A DNA stretch of 64,000 nucleotides, taken from assembly GCA_002708905.1 (NCBI GenBank), contig PAPM01000035.1, positions 186,001-250,000 of the forward strand, read 5' to 3'. The stretch's first letter is position 1; each line of letters starts with the position of its first letter. This document shows, piece after piece, positions 1-9,898 of this stretch. The notes under the pieces were generated by a model that made no database searches, had not been told where the DNA came from, and saw only the letters and a list, made by a program, of their open reading frames with translations. The translations under genes were made by a program, and so were the position numbers. This DNA comes from Pseudomonadales bacterium. Lineage in GTDB: Bacteria; Pseudomonadota; Gammaproteobacteria; Pseudomonadales; Ketobacteraceae.

Positions 1-228
1 CACCTCGAACAGCACCGGGTAAAACCATTCCATAACGAAGGTGAGTATCAGCCACAGGGCCATGCCCACCTTGCCTAATATGGCCAGTGCGATTAACAGG
101 CCAATCTGGACCCCGAAGCGAATAAGACTATCGATGGTGAACGCCAGTATGCGCACCAGAGGTCCGGCAATGTGTATATCAAGATCAATGTTTTCCGGTG
201 TTTCCAGTTTCCGGTATGTATCCAGCAT
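1..228 (-). CDS. RDD family membrane protein (3' end outside window)
   Basis: The first 76 codons are visible; the gene runs off the left edge of the window. The ATG lies 5 bases after the stop of the upstream DUF2069 gene, behind a weak AG-rich stretch. About residues 26-36 an Arg, an Ala and an Asp are spaced as in the RDD motif (R-x-x-A-x-x-x-D), and a hydrophobic segment that looks like a first membrane helix follows. RDD proteins are small inner-membrane proteins, mostly of unknown transport-like function. The family call rests on the motif plus the hydrophobic profile; no function is claimed. Confidence 0.7.
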   Translation of the reverse strand, partial: MLDTYRKLETPENIDLDIHIAGPLVRILAFTIDSLIRFGVQIGLLIALAILGKVGMALWLILTFVMEWFYPVLFEV

Positions 229-233
229 GCAAC

Positions 234-605
234 CTAACTAATATTTTCAAGGCGTGCGTAATAGCGTGCCGCCATCATCGCAGCGCAGAACACCCCAATG
301 GTGAGTATGGTTTCAAGCAACCCCATTATTCCCAGTATAGTGGGAAGTGCGAAACTGCTCATAACACCTTGACAAAAGTAGAGCAAAATCACGAAACAAA
401 ACCAGATAAATACTTTGGGCTTGCGTGCCAGCATCCCGGGAATGAACAGTATCAGGGGAATCATATGAATCGCCAAAATGGTGAAAACATGCTCCACCGG
501 CAGGAATAGTGCGCGCCAGGCGACAAAGAGCGCAAGTAGCGCACCCAACAGGCTTAAGGTCAGGGTACGGCAAAACTCCGCGCGTTTGGTAAGGGCTTCA
601 ATCAT
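234..605 (-). CDS. DUF2069 family inner-membrane protein
   Basis: A 123-residue, very hydrophobic protein with about four predicted membrane helices and almost no soluble part. Size, helix pattern and position directly downstream of wrbA match the DUF2069 family, whose biochemical role is unknown. The stop of wrbA is only 6 bases upstream and the RDD gene starts 5 bases downstream, so arsC-wrbA-DUF2069-RDD look like one minus-strand transcript. The DUF2069 label is family recognition from context and profile; the operon is inferred from spacing. Confidence 0.75.
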   Translation of the reverse strand: MIEALTKRAEFCRTLTLSLLGALLALFVAWRALFLPVEHVFTILAIHMIPLILFIPGMLARKPKVFIWFCFVILLYFCQGVMSSFALPTILGIMGLLETILTIGVFCAAMMAARYYARLENIS

Positions 606-611
606 TTCGGT

Positions 612-1546
<935 letters not shown>

Positions 1547-1639
1547 AGAGGTATGTTATGCTTGTGTTTATAAAGGTTTATGATGGGCTATTGTATAGGG
1601 TAACGGCCCGTTAATCATCCGATACGGACAGGAGTTCTT

Positions 1640-2914
1640 TTGGACGCAATCTTGCAAACCCTGCGGCGTTTTCTGAAGCTGCCCCCCGTCGCATTTCTTG
1701 TTTACGTGGGGAAATCGTTCCTGCACCACGGTAATGGCCGCTCGGCTTTTTATCTTGCGTTTACCTCCCTGTTCGCGGTGGTGCCGATGATGACGGTAGT
1801 CTATTCCATCCTGGCCCTGATCCCGGAACTAAAGGGAATGGAAGGCAAGATGCAGAACTTCATGTTTGAGCATTTTGTCCCGGCCACCGGCAGTCAACTG
1901 CAGGAACATCTCCATGCGTTTGCCCAGCAGGCCGCGAACCTCACCAGCATTGGTGTGGTGATGCTGTTTGTGACATCGGTGTTGATGTTGCGCAAGATCG
2001 AGAACTCCTTCAACACCATCTGGCATGTTACCGAGGCCCGCAAGGGCGTTAACGGATTCCTGTTGTATTGGGCTCTCCTTAGTCTGGGGCCGGTGATGAT
2101 GGGCGGCGCTTTTGCCATGTCGTCCTATCTGGCGTCCCTGAAGATAATTTATGACATGGTGCCGTTGGCGGGCACGCAGCAATTTGTGCTGGGGCTGTTG
2201 CCCATTTTCATGAGTGGTTTGGCCTTCTCCCTGGCCTATATTGCCATTCCCAACACCAAGGTGCCCATCAGTCATGGCCTGTTGGGTGGTTTGGTGGCTG
2301 CCATCCTGTTTGATCTCGCCCGCCGGGGCATGACCCTGTTTGTCAGCATGTTTCCTACCTATCAACTGGTGTACGGTGCCTTTGCCGCAGTGCCGATTTT
2401 CCTGATTTGGATACTGGTGTCCTGGAACATTCTTCTGGTAGGGGCTGAAATTGTTCAGGCCCTGACGAATTTCAAAGTGAACAAGCAACGCTCGACTTCC
2501 TCGCTTGGAAATCTGCTGGCCATTCTTGAATCCCTTTATCGTTTGCAGGACCGGGGGGAGATGATTGAAGAGGTGGACTTGTTGCAGAGGATGCCCTGGA
2601 TTTCCAGTCGTGAATGGGAGTACTACACCGATACCCTGATCACCGTGCCGCTGATTCACCGCAGTGGAGACGGGCAGGTTTCACTTACCCGTGACCTGCA
2701 TAAGTACACCCTGGCACAGCTGTTTCAGGATTGTTTTGGCGAAACGGTGAAACTGGATTTGCACAGTGAAGATGGCTGGCAGGGTAGAGTCAGCAAACTC
2801 TATAAGAATGGGTTGAATAATTGCCTGAAGGATTGGGAGATTCCGCTGTCGCAGCTGTTCGATGAGGCGGAGGAAGACAGGCCCTCTCTGTCCGCAGTGG
2901 CTACGACTCGATGA
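1640..2914 (+). CDS. yihY: YihY/virulence factor BrkB family inner-membrane protein
   Basis: A 424-residue protein with an N-terminal membrane domain of about six helices (roughly residues 40-290) and a soluble C-terminal tail of about 130 residues that resembles a winged-helix region. It was formerly called ribonuclease BN, a function now assigned to another protein; YihY/BrkB proteins have no agreed biochemical role. The start is TTG, preceded by a GGAG at 1631-1634. The last 14 bases overlap the convergent gene on the minus strand. Placement next to arsC and wrbA matches Pseudomonas. Confidence 0.9.
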   Translation: MDAILQTLRRFLKLPPVAFLVYVGKSFLHHGNGRSAFYLAFTSLFAVVPMMTVVYSILALIPELKGMEGKMQNFMFEHFVPATGSQLQEHLHAFAQQAANLTSIGVVMLFVTSVLMLRKIENSFNTIWHVTEARKGVNGFLLYWALLSLGPVMMGGAFAMSSYLASLKIIYDMVPLAGTQQFVLGLLPIFMSGLAFSLAYIAIPNTKVPISHGLLGGLVAAILFDLARRGMTLFVSMFPTYQLVYGAFAAVPIFLIWILVSWNILLVGAEIVQALTNFKVNKQRSTSSLGNLLAILESLYRLQDRGEMIEEVDLLQRMPWISSREWEYYTDTLITVPLIHRSGDGQVSLTRDLHKYTLAQLFQDCFGETVKLDLHSEDGWQGRVSKLYKNGLNNCLKDWEIPLSQLFDEAEEDRPSLSAVATTR

Positions 2915-4442
2915 TCTGAACGTCAAATACTTCTACGCTGCGTGAACGATTCAGTATCAGGCGGATATCGGCTCGCACCGGTTCATGATGGCCCACCGCC
3001 AGCAATGAAGCTTCCGATTGAATGCTCAATGCCCCGGAGGGTGCCACCAGGTGAGTCGTGATGGCGCCGGTGCGATTGCGTAAGAGTACCAACAGGCCGT
3101 TGCGGTCAGTGGCCTGATCGTCCTTTTGGTGGATAACCACCTTTTTTACGCTGCCACGGATACGCTCAATACCGCACTCCGGGGCGTCATCCCGGGAAAT
3201 CGCTGCCCACCGTACCATGCCTACCTCAAGGACTTTCCTGCCGTTGTGTTGGCGGATCATGGCCACAATTTGACCTGCTTCCGGGAAGCTGGTGGGATCA
3301 CCGCTCAATTTTACACGCAGACCGGTGTTGCTCTCGTCGCTGCCCCGGGACCAGGCCCGTTTGTCGCTGCCGGCGTTGCGGTTTTGCAACCGGTCCATAC
3401 GCCGCTGGTTCGGGTCCAGCATGGTACAAATGTTTTCCAGCCCCCACACCAAGCCAATCTGTTCGTTGATTTCCCTGCGCTGCCCTTTGCGGTGGGGGTT
3501 GCGGCACCAACGGTCAGAAAGCATGCTCAACAATTCCAGTGCCTGTTTGCGCTGCATGTTGTGCAGCCCGGTCAGGCGCAGGGATTCGCCACTTCGAATG
3601 GCTGTCAGGTGTCGGTACACCGTATCCATTAAGCGGGAGAGGTCCAGCACCCGTGCTTTGGCCACGGAGTCCGGCAGGTTGCCCTTGATATGAGCCGGTT
3701 GCAAGCAGTCCGGGGTGACGAAATAGGATTCACTCAACTGGTCGCTGGATTCCGGTTCCATCAGCGTCAACAAGCCGGCGAATTTGGTGGTGTAATCGTG
3801 GGTGCGCCACTGGTCCTCCGCACTCATGGAATAGGGTGAAGCCAGTCCCATCAATAATGACTGCTTATAGAGCTGGGACACGCTGCCTTCGGTGCCCGCA
3901 GGGCAGGTGACTGGCTTGTCCTCCTGCTGCAGGTCGCAGGCGAGGAAGTACAGGTAATGAAATTCCTGCCAGTAGGCCCGCTTCAGCATTCGGCCCCGGT
4001 TATAGGACAAGAGACCGTGGTAATACTGATACAGCATGGCCATATAGAGCACGGTGGCAAAGCCGTTGGGGCGTTTCAGGCGCTCAAGTGTGTCGCGAAT
4101 AATGTGCTTGTAGGCAAACCCCAGTTCCCGGATGAACTCCAGCAAATTATCCAGTTCGTTGGAACTGACTTCCTTGGCAAACAGGCTGCCTGAGAGTTGC
4201 TGGCGATAATAATCAAGAAAGCGCACGAAGGCGTAGTGGAAAGGGCTGACAATTTGCAGGCGCTTGGCCGGGGCCAGAGCAAAGCGATTAAATGTATGCA
4301 GACGACGGTGGGCCAACGTCAGGGCAGAGGGGATGTCAATGTAAGGCAGATTGTGGATTTCCTCAGTCAGCCGGCGGCTGTCAGCATCCAATAGCAGGTG
4401 CTGGGTTCGCTCGGTAGCCGGTACTTTGAGGGGGCCGTTCAT
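2901..4442 (-). CDS. Uncharacterised protein, possible PilZ-like C-terminal domain
   Basis: A large soluble protein (513 residues from the ATG at 4442, which has an AAGG nine bases upstream; the frame stays open to a TTG at 4511). There is no signal peptide or membrane helix. The first ~330 residues are helical and rich in Leu, Tyr and His, without a recognised domain. In the last ~120 residues, segments such as GQIVAMIR and LEVGMVRWAAIS followed by a GIERIRG strand resemble the beta-strand pattern of atypical PilZ-like proteins of Pseudomonas, but no clear RxxxR motif is visible. Cyclic-di-GMP binding is therefore only a hypothesis. Ends overlapping yihY. Confidence 0.6.
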   Translation of the reverse strand: MNGPLKVPATERTQHLLLDADSRRLTEEIHNLPYIDIPSALTLAHRRLHTFNRFALAPAKRLQIVSPFHYAFVRFLDYYRQQLSGSLFAKEVSSNELDNLLEFIRELGFAYKHIIRDTLERLKRPNGFATVLYMAMLYQYYHGLLSYNRGRMLKRAYWQEFHYLYFLACDLQQEDKPVTCPAGTEGSVSQLYKQSLLMGLASPYSMSAEDQWRTHDYTTKFAGLLTLMEPESSDQLSESYFVTPDCLQPAHIKGNLPDSVAKARVLDLSRLMDTVYRHLTAIRSGESLRLTGLHNMQRKQALELLSMLSDRWCRNPHRKGQRREINEQIGLVWGLENICTMLDPNQRRMDRLQNRNAGSDKRAWSRGSDESNTGLRVKLSGDPTSFPEAGQIVAMIRQHNGRKVLEVGMVRWAAISRDDAPECGIERIRGSVKKVVIHQKDDQATDRNGLLVLLRNRTGAITTHLVAPSGALSIQSEASLLAVGHHEPVRADIRLILNRSRSVEVFDVQIIES

Positions 4443-4637
4443 CTGGTCATACCTTTCCTGGTCACAGAAATCCATTAACGCTGCACAGATGTAGTGTGAC
4501 TGAGTCGTCAATTTCAGTGATTAATTTTCACACAACTGCTAGGTCAAAGGAAGTGCTTTTTACTGGCGAGAATGTAAGCCGTCGCTGATAATTGGGTTAG
4601 TCAAATTCACTTCCTAAATAGACAGGCGACGGAATTC

Positions 4638-5606
4638 ATGCCTACGACCGCATCGCTGCTGGCGCCGGTGAAGGGAATTAAACCCCAGATCCTGAAGAAA
4701 ATCTGTGAAAAAAGAACATTCAGCGCCTACTACTGGGATGGTTCCGGGCCGTTGGTGATCTGCCTGCATGGCTTTCCCGATACCGTAAATACCTTCCATA
4801 TGATGGTGCCCGCCCTGGTCAATGCCGGGTATCGGGTGTTGGTGCCGGTAATGCCCGGATACGAAACCGGCAGCGTTGACGCCTACGGCCGCTATTTCGT
4901 GACCGATCTGGCCCAGGACGTCGTGGCCTGGATTGACCGAATGGGAGAAGACTCAGCCCATCTCATCGGACATGACTGGGGCGCGGTGACGGCCTGGCTG
5001 GCGACGGCCATGTTTCCACATCGCTTCTTCAGTATGACGTCAATCGCGATTCCGCCTTTAAAGCGGTTTGGTGACACATTGTTACGCTGCCCTTCGCAAT
5101 TGCTAAAGTCCTGGTATATCGGCTTTTTTCAGGTGCCGATGCTGCCGGAACGCCTGTTGATGGCCCGTGATGGGGCTTTTGTTCGCATGCTTTGGCGGCG
5201 CTGGTCACCTGGTTGGGACGCTCCGGAGGAACTGGTCCAACCGGCGCTTGAGGCGCTGGCGCAACCGGCTGTTTGTAAATCGGCCCTCAGTTACTATCGC
5301 TGTCTGACCCGGGTGTTTCACTCGCAACATGAACAAGGGCGTCGGGCGCTCAAATTGCCCTACCAGGTGCCGAGCCTGATGATCACCGGTGCTCAAGATG
5401 GCTGTATGGATACCCGCCTGTTTGAATATGGGATGCACGAGAATGACTTCTTGGCCGGGGCTGAATTGTATCGCCTGATGGGGGCAGGCCATTTTTGTCA
5501 TCTGGAGAAGCCCGAGCTTGTTCACGCTAAGTTGTTGAGTTTCCTGGAAATGCACCCAAAGGGTGCGAAACGGCTGGCGGATGAATTAGCCAAGCAATTG
5601 GGGTAG
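4638..5606 (+). CDS. Alpha/beta hydrolase, epoxide hydrolase-like
   Basis: A 322-residue alpha/beta hydrolase. HGFP (residues 44-47) gives the oxyanion-hole motif, GHDWGA (111-116) places Asp113 at the nucleophile elbow, TGAQDG around residue 253 supplies the acid region and GAGHFCHLE near the C-terminus the catalytic His. An Asp nucleophile in GHDWG is typical of epoxide hydrolases and haloalkane dehalogenases rather than esterases. Substrate unknown. It is transcribed divergently from the upstream 513-residue protein and lies 45 bases before the fumarase gene. Confidence 0.85.
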   Translation: MPTTASLLAPVKGIKPQILKKICEKRTFSAYYWDGSGPLVICLHGFPDTVNTFHMMVPALVNAGYRVLVPVMPGYETGSVDAYGRYFVTDLAQDVVAWIDRMGEDSAHLIGHDWGAVTAWLATAMFPHRFFSMTSIAIPPLKRFGDTLLRCPSQLLKSWYIGFFQVPMLPERLLMARDGAFVRMLWRRWSPGWDAPEELVQPALEALAQPAVCKSALSYYRCLTRVFHSQHEQGRRALKLPYQVPSLMITGAQDGCMDTRLFEYGMHENDFLAGAELYRLMGAGHFCHLEKPELVHAKLLSFLEMHPKGAKRLADELAKQLG

Positions 5607-5651
5607 AATGCGGCGGTTTTATTCTGTAGCGACGTCAGAGAGGAGTGGGCC

Positions 5652-7169
5652 ATGGCCGTGATTCGCCAGGACGATTTTATCCAGAGCATTGCAGACAGTC
5701 TGCAATACATTTCCTATTACCATCCAGCGGATTTCATCAAAGCCGTCAACGAAGCCTATGAGGCGGAAGAATCTCCGGCGGCAAAAGATGCCATGGCGCA
5801 GATTTTGATTAATTCCCGTATGTGTGCCGAAGGTCACCGCCCAATTTGTCAGGACACCGGTATCGTAACCGTGTTCCTGAAAGTGGGTATGAATGTACAG
5901 TGGAATGCGAAGATGAGTGTCACCGACATGGTGAACGAAGGTGTACGTCGCGCCTACAACAATCCTGACAATGTGCTGCGCGCTTCGATTCTGGAAGATC
6001 CTGCTGGCGCCCGCAAGAACACCAAAGATAACACGCCCGCTGTGATTCACTATGAAATCGTGGAAGGCGATACCGTTGACGTGCACATTGCAGCCAAGGG
6101 TGGTGGTTCTGAAAACAAATCCAAAATGGTGATGTTGAACCCCAGTGACAGTATTGTGGACTGGGTGCTGAAGACCGTGCCTACCATGGGAGCGGGCTGG
6201 TGCCCACCGGGTATGCTGGGTATTGGTATCGGCGGTACGGCGGAAAAAGCCATGGTGCTGGCGAAAGAATCCCTGATGGATCCCATCGATATTCATGAAC
6301 TGATGAAACGCGGCCCCAGCAACCGGGTGGAGGAACTGCGTCTGGAGTTGTACGACAAGGTGAATGCATTGGGTATCGGTGCTCAGGGGCTGGGCGGTCT
6401 GACCACGGTGGTGGATATCAAGATCAAGGATTACCCGACTCATGCCGCTTCCCTGCCGGTGGCGATGATTCCCAATTGTGCCGCTACCCGCCACGTACAT
6501 TTTGAACTGGATGGCAGCGGCGTGGCCGATTTGCCGGTTCCCAAGTTGGAAGACTGGCCGGAAATTTCCAATGCCGGCAGCCAGAGCGCCAAACGGGTGA
6601 ATCTGGACACGGTGACACCGGAAGAAGTACAGAGCTGGCAGCCGGGCGACACCCTGCTGTTATCGGGCACTATGCTGACTGGTCGTGATGCCGCTCACAA
6701 GCGGATGGTGGATATGATCAGCAAGGGCGAGTCCCTGCCGGTGGATTTCACCGGTAAGTTCATCTATTACGTGGGTCCGGTTGATCCGGTGCGCGATGAA
6801 GTGGTTGGACCTGCCGGCCCCACCACCGCCACGCGCATGGACAAGTTTACTGAAACCATGTTGGCCAAGACCGGCCTGTTGGGCATGATCGGCAAGTCTG
6901 AGCGTGGTCCGGTTGCCATTCAGGCAATTAAAGACCATAAGGCCGTCTATCTGATGGCGGTAGGCGGTGCCGCTTATCTGGTATCCAAAGCCATTCGTAA
7001 GTCCCGCGTGGTGGCCTTTGAAGACCTGGGTATGGAAGCCATTCACGAGTTCGTGGTGGAAGATATGCCGGTTACAGTGGCGGTGGATTCTGCCGGTACT
7101 TCGGTTCATAACACGGCTCCCAAGATATGGCAGGCTAAAATCGGCAAAATTCCGGTGGAAAATGCCTAA
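5652..7169 (+). CDS. fumA: Fumarate hydratase class I (iron-sulfur)
   Basis: A 505-residue class I fumarase catalysing reversible hydration of fumarate to L-malate in the TCA cycle, with an oxygen-sensitive 4Fe-4S cluster. The RPICQDTG segment near residue 63, the GAGWCPPG segment near residue 180 and the later IPNCAATRH segment carry the conserved cysteines expected for the cluster. The C-terminal beta domain (from about residue 320) contains the GTMLTGRDAAH and GPTTATRMDKFT motifs. Full length. An intrinsic terminator follows the stop, so the gene ends its transcript. Confidence 0.95.
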   Translation: MAVIRQDDFIQSIADSLQYISYYHPADFIKAVNEAYEAEESPAAKDAMAQILINSRMCAEGHRPICQDTGIVTVFLKVGMNVQWNAKMSVTDMVNEGVRRAYNNPDNVLRASILEDPAGARKNTKDNTPAVIHYEIVEGDTVDVHIAAKGGGSENKSKMVMLNPSDSIVDWVLKTVPTMGAGWCPPGMLGIGIGGTAEKAMVLAKESLMDPIDIHELMKRGPSNRVEELRLELYDKVNALGIGAQGLGGLTTVVDIKIKDYPTHAASLPVAMIPNCAATRHVHFELDGSGVADLPVPKLEDWPEISNAGSQSAKRVNLDTVTPEEVQSWQPGDTLLLSGTMLTGRDAAHKRMVDMISKGESLPVDFTGKFIYYVGPVDPVRDEVVGPAGPTTATRMDKFTETMLAKTGLLGMIGKSERGPVAIQAIKDHKAVYLMAVGGAAYLVSKAIRKSRVVAFEDLGMEAIHEFVVEDMPVTVAVDSAGTSVHNTAPKIWQAKIGKIPVENA

Positions 7170-7189
7170 CTGAATTATGGCCAACCCAG

Positions 7190-7215
7190 AAAGCCCGCAT
7201 ATTGCGGGCTTTTTT
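7190..7215 (+). terminator. Intrinsic terminator after fumA
   Basis: A perfect 10-bp stem (AAAGCCCGCA at 7190-7199 with TGCGGGCTTT at 7203-7212) with a 3-base loop is followed by a T run to 7215. It lies 20 bases past the fumarase stop. Confidence 0.92.
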
Positions 7216-7337
7216 GGGCGGAGTGTTATCTAACGTAATTTTGTTCGTAAGCTATGTATACACCCGTTGCGGCTCGGCGAAAGCGTCTATACTGAAGAAA
7301 AACCCCGTTAATTCATGGGCAGATTTGAAGGAGCACC

Positions 7338-7703
7338 ATGTCCATACCGCTGTTAATTTGCGACGATTCAGCCATGGCCAGGAAGCAGGTCAAACGTTCA
7401 TTGCCGGAAGATTGGGATGTAGCGGTCACCATGGCTACCAATGGCGTGGAGGGCATGGAGGCGATCCGTGCCGGTCAGGGAGAAATGGTGTTTCTCGACC
7501 TGACCATGCCGGAACTGGATGGTTACGGTGTGCTCCAGGCCATAAAAGAAGAAGGGCACAAATGCATCGTCATAGTGATTTCTGCAGACATCCAACCGGA
7601 AGCCCGCGAGCGGGTGATGGCGCTGGGGGCATTGGACTTCATCAAGAAGCCGGTGGATGGGAAGAAACTGCAGGACGTGCTGAGGAAATATGGTCTGATA
7701 TGA
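7338..7703 (+). CDS. Single-domain CheY-like response regulator
   Basis: A 121-residue stand-alone receiver domain. Acidic residues Asp9/Asp10, the phosphoacceptor Asp54 in FLDLTMPELDG, Ser82 and Lys104-Pro105 are all in canonical positions, so it should be phosphorylatable. It has no output domain. Its stop overlaps the start of a CheC-like gene (ATGA), and a diguanylate cyclase follows, suggesting that the three act together. No histidine kinase is adjacent; the Hpt protein at 12.5-13.6 kb is the nearest possible phosphodonor, which is speculation. Confidence 0.92.
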   Translation: MSIPLLICDDSAMARKQVKRSLPEDWDVAVTMATNGVEGMEAIRAGQGEMVFLDLTMPELDGYGVLQAIKEEGHKCIVIVISADIQPEARERVMALGALDFIKKPVDGKKLQDVLRKYGLI

Positions 7704-8335
7704 ACGATTCACTGGCGTTAACAGAAGATCAAAGGGACTGTCTGCAGGAGGTGGTCAATGTGGCCATGGGGCAGGCTGGCGATTCTCTGGCGCGATTTCT
7801 TGAAGTGTTTATCCATCTTTCAGTGCCCCGGATACGGTTGGTGGAGCGTGATGAGCTGAACGCCGAGCTGGAAAAAATGGTGGGCGGGGCTGTGGTGCCG
7901 GTGTCGGGAGTGAGCCAGGGTTTTTACCAGCTCGATACGGGATCAGGGATTCGTGGAGAGGCCATCGTGGTGTTCACGGACAGCTCCTTTAAAGAGCTTG
8001 CCGATTTGCTTGCTTACGATGATGAGCTGACCACCGAAAGTGAAAAAGAATTATTGCTCGATGTCACCAACATCCTGAATGGCGCCTGCCTGAATGGTGT
8101 GGGAGAGCAAATTGAGGCTGAATTGGGCTTCTCACCGCCTTCCATAATGGGGCAGCATGTCCCGATCTCGCTTTTGTTGGAGCACCAGCAGGCAACCTGG
8201 GATCATGCGCTTTTGGTGGAAATCACCTATACCCTGGAGGACCGCTCGTTCAGTTGCACCATGTTCCTGCTGATGCCGGGTGAATCCATCGAGGTGGTGA
8301 AGCAGGCCCTGGACCGTTTATTGGAAGATCTCTAA
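7700..8335 (+). CDS. CheC/CheX-like phosphatase family protein
   Basis: A 211-residue protein of the CheC/CheX/FliY fold. The first half carries the signature E-x-x-N (Glu17, Asn20 in LQEVVNVAMGQA), and the second half has a related LLLDVTNILNGACLNG segment in which Asp replaces the Glu. CheC-type proteins dephosphorylate CheY-P, so the obvious partner is the receiver encoded just upstream. The start ATG overlaps the regulator's stop by 4 bases; the same frame is open upstream to 7202, but that part lies under the regulator gene and is not used. No chemotaxis genes are nearby, so it more likely adjusts a signalling pathway than flagellar rotation. Confidence 0.82.
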   Translation: MNDSLALTEDQRDCLQEVVNVAMGQAGDSLARFLEVFIHLSVPRIRLVERDELNAELEKMVGGAVVPVSGVSQGFYQLDTGSGIRGEAIVVFTDSSFKELADLLAYDDELTTESEKELLLDVTNILNGACLNGVGEQIEAELGFSPPSIMGQHVPISLLLEHQQATWDHALLVEITYTLEDRSFSCTMFLLMPGESIEVVKQALDRLLEDL

Positions 8336-8336
8336 T

Positions 8337-9284
8337 TTGACCCATTTCGACGCCTCCAAGGAACTGCTTGAATTCATCGTTGATCGGGTCACCATCGGCG
8401 TCTTTATCCTCAACAAAAACCATGAAATCATGCTGTGGAACAGCTTCATGGCGTCCAATACCGGTAAGTCGGCCGAAGAGGCCGTAGGCCAGAATCTCTT
8501 TCAATGTTTTCCTGATCTTCCCGAACGTTGGTTTGCGCGCAAAGTGAACAGTGTTTTCATGCTTAAAAACTTTGCCTTCACATCCTGGGAGCAGCGAACG
8601 TATCTTTTTCCCTTTCGTCATAATCGTCCGGTAACCGGTGGTATGGATTACATGTGTCAGGACATCACCCTGATGCCGATCAAGGATGCCGACGGAGAGG
8701 TGGAAAACGTTTGTGTCCTGCTGTTCGATTCCACGGATACAGCGATTTACCGCACCATGCATCAGGCTGCCATGCAGAAACTGGAAGTGGCCAGCCGCGT
8801 GGATGGGCTTACCCAACTGTTTAACCGGGCCCATTGGCAATCCCGGTTGGTGGAAGAATTCAGTCGCGCCTGTCGGTACAAGCACCCATTGAGTCTGCTG
8901 CTGTTTGATCTGGACCACTTCAAGGCCATCAATGATAAGTATGGCCATCTGGGAGGGGACGCTGTACTGGTCAGAGTGGCGGAACTGGTGCGGGACTCTT
9001 TACGGGACTCCGATGTGGCAGGACGCTATGGGGGTGAGGAATTCGGTATTATTCTGCCGGATACCGATGCCGGCGGTGCCATGGTGGTTGCAGAACGTTT
9101 ACGCCAGTCTATTGAGACGTCTCCGGTCCCATTTGAGGATACCCATATCCACATCAGCGCCAGTATTGGTGTGGTGGAGTTTTTCCTGGATTTGCGGGAT
9201 GCAGAAGAGATGATTGCCAAGGCTGATGATGCACTATACAAGGCCAAGGAGGGGGGGCGTAACCGGGTAGTGCGATCGTCGTAA
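8337..9284 (+). CDS. PAS-GGDEF diguanylate cyclase
   Basis: A 315-residue cytoplasmic protein: an N-terminal PAS sensor domain (about residues 8-125, with the ILNKNHEIMLWNSFM core) and a C-terminal GGDEF domain (about 150-315). The active-site motif is GGEEF, and an RDSD sequence five residues upstream fits the product-inhibition I-site, so cyclic-di-GMP synthesis with feedback control is expected. The start is TTG, one base after the CheC-like stop, indicating coupled translation. The PAS ligand is not evident. Regulation by the upstream receiver/CheC pair is inferred from context. Confidence 0.88.
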   Translation: MTHFDASKELLEFIVDRVTIGVFILNKNHEIMLWNSFMASNTGKSAEEAVGQNLFQCFPDLPERWFARKVNSVFMLKNFAFTSWEQRTYLFPFRHNRPVTGGMDYMCQDITLMPIKDADGEVENVCVLLFDSTDTAIYRTMHQAAMQKLEVASRVDGLTQLFNRAHWQSRLVEEFSRACRYKHPLSLLLFDLDHFKAINDKYGHLGGDAVLVRVAELVRDSLRDSDVAGRYGGEEFGIILPDTDAGGAMVVAERLRQSIETSPVPFEDTHIHISASIGVVEFFLDLRDAEEMIAKADDALYKAKEGGRNRVVRSS

Positions 9285-9881
9285 CTAGTATTTTACAAAC
9301 CAATGCCGTTCCCAGGCATTAAACACCCTCTCCGGATACCAGGTTTTACCTACGCTACCGTTATAACGGGCCAACGCCCGCATCATGTTGCCTTGCTCCC
9401 GTTTCAGATAGGTTTTCAGGATGGCGCAACCGTAACGGATGTTGGTGGCAATGTCGGTAAGGTTGTCATCGTTGGTGCCGATTTCGTCTTTCCAGAACGG
9501 CATCACCTGCATCAGCCCCTGGGCGCCCACCCGCGATACCGCATAGCGGTCGAACAGGCTTTCCACGTGCATCACCGCTAATACCATCTCCGGCTTTAAT
9601 TCAAAACGATGGGATTCAGTGTGAACCAGGTGCAGTATCTTCATCCTTTCCTGGGGGTCTTTCACATAGCGTGAGAGCCTTCTGTCCATATCCACCAGCC
9701 ACACCTCAGCGTCAAATCGATCTTTGAAGCTATTGGCTTTGCTGATGGTCTGATGCAGCAGCGCCCGCATTTCCGCATCCGGGCGTTCCGTGGTCGCTGC
9801 CATGCAGGCCGCCGCCGCAGCCTGCAACAGGATCAAACAGACAAAATGAGTTAGAAGTTTATATGCGCTGCTCATACCCAT
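9285..9881 (-). CDS. Lytic murein transglycosylase (SLT family), exported
   Basis: A 198-residue protein with an N-terminal hydrophobic signal sequence ending in an Ala-rich region near residue 29 and a transglycosylase SLT domain over residues 90-190. The catalytic Glu is Glu107 in MHVESLFD, followed by the family motif GAQGLMQVMP (119-128) and the later ALARYNGS. It would cleave peptidoglycan glycan strands to form 1,6-anhydro ends in the periplasm. Its stop abuts the stop of the convergent cyclase with no bases between. A second ATG (third codon) is equally possible as start. Confidence 0.88.
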   Translation of the reverse strand: MGMSSAYKLLTHFVCLILLQAAAAACMAATTERPDAEMRALLHQTISKANSFKDRFDAEVWLVDMDRRLSRYVKDPQERMKILHLVHTESHRFELKPEMVLAVMHVESLFDRYAVSRVGAQGLMQVMPFWKDEIGTNDDNLTDIATNIRYGCAILKTYLKREQGNMMRALARYNGSVGKTWYPERVFNAWERHWFVKY

Positions 9882-9898
9882 ATTTTAGCTGCTTTTGC

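Noticed and set aside
1829-2659. 276-codon minus-strand frame opposite yihY
   Set aside because: It lies fully within the well-supported yihY gene, is His/Gln-rich as expected of antisense frames, and has no family features.
5619-6500. 293-codon minus-strand frame opposite fumA
   Set aside because: Antisense shadow of the conserved fumarase; composition (His, Arg, Gly) is typical of such frames.
7202-7699. Upstream extension of the CheC-like frame
   Set aside because: It would bury the complete receiver gene in another frame; the ATG at 7700 gives the standard family length.
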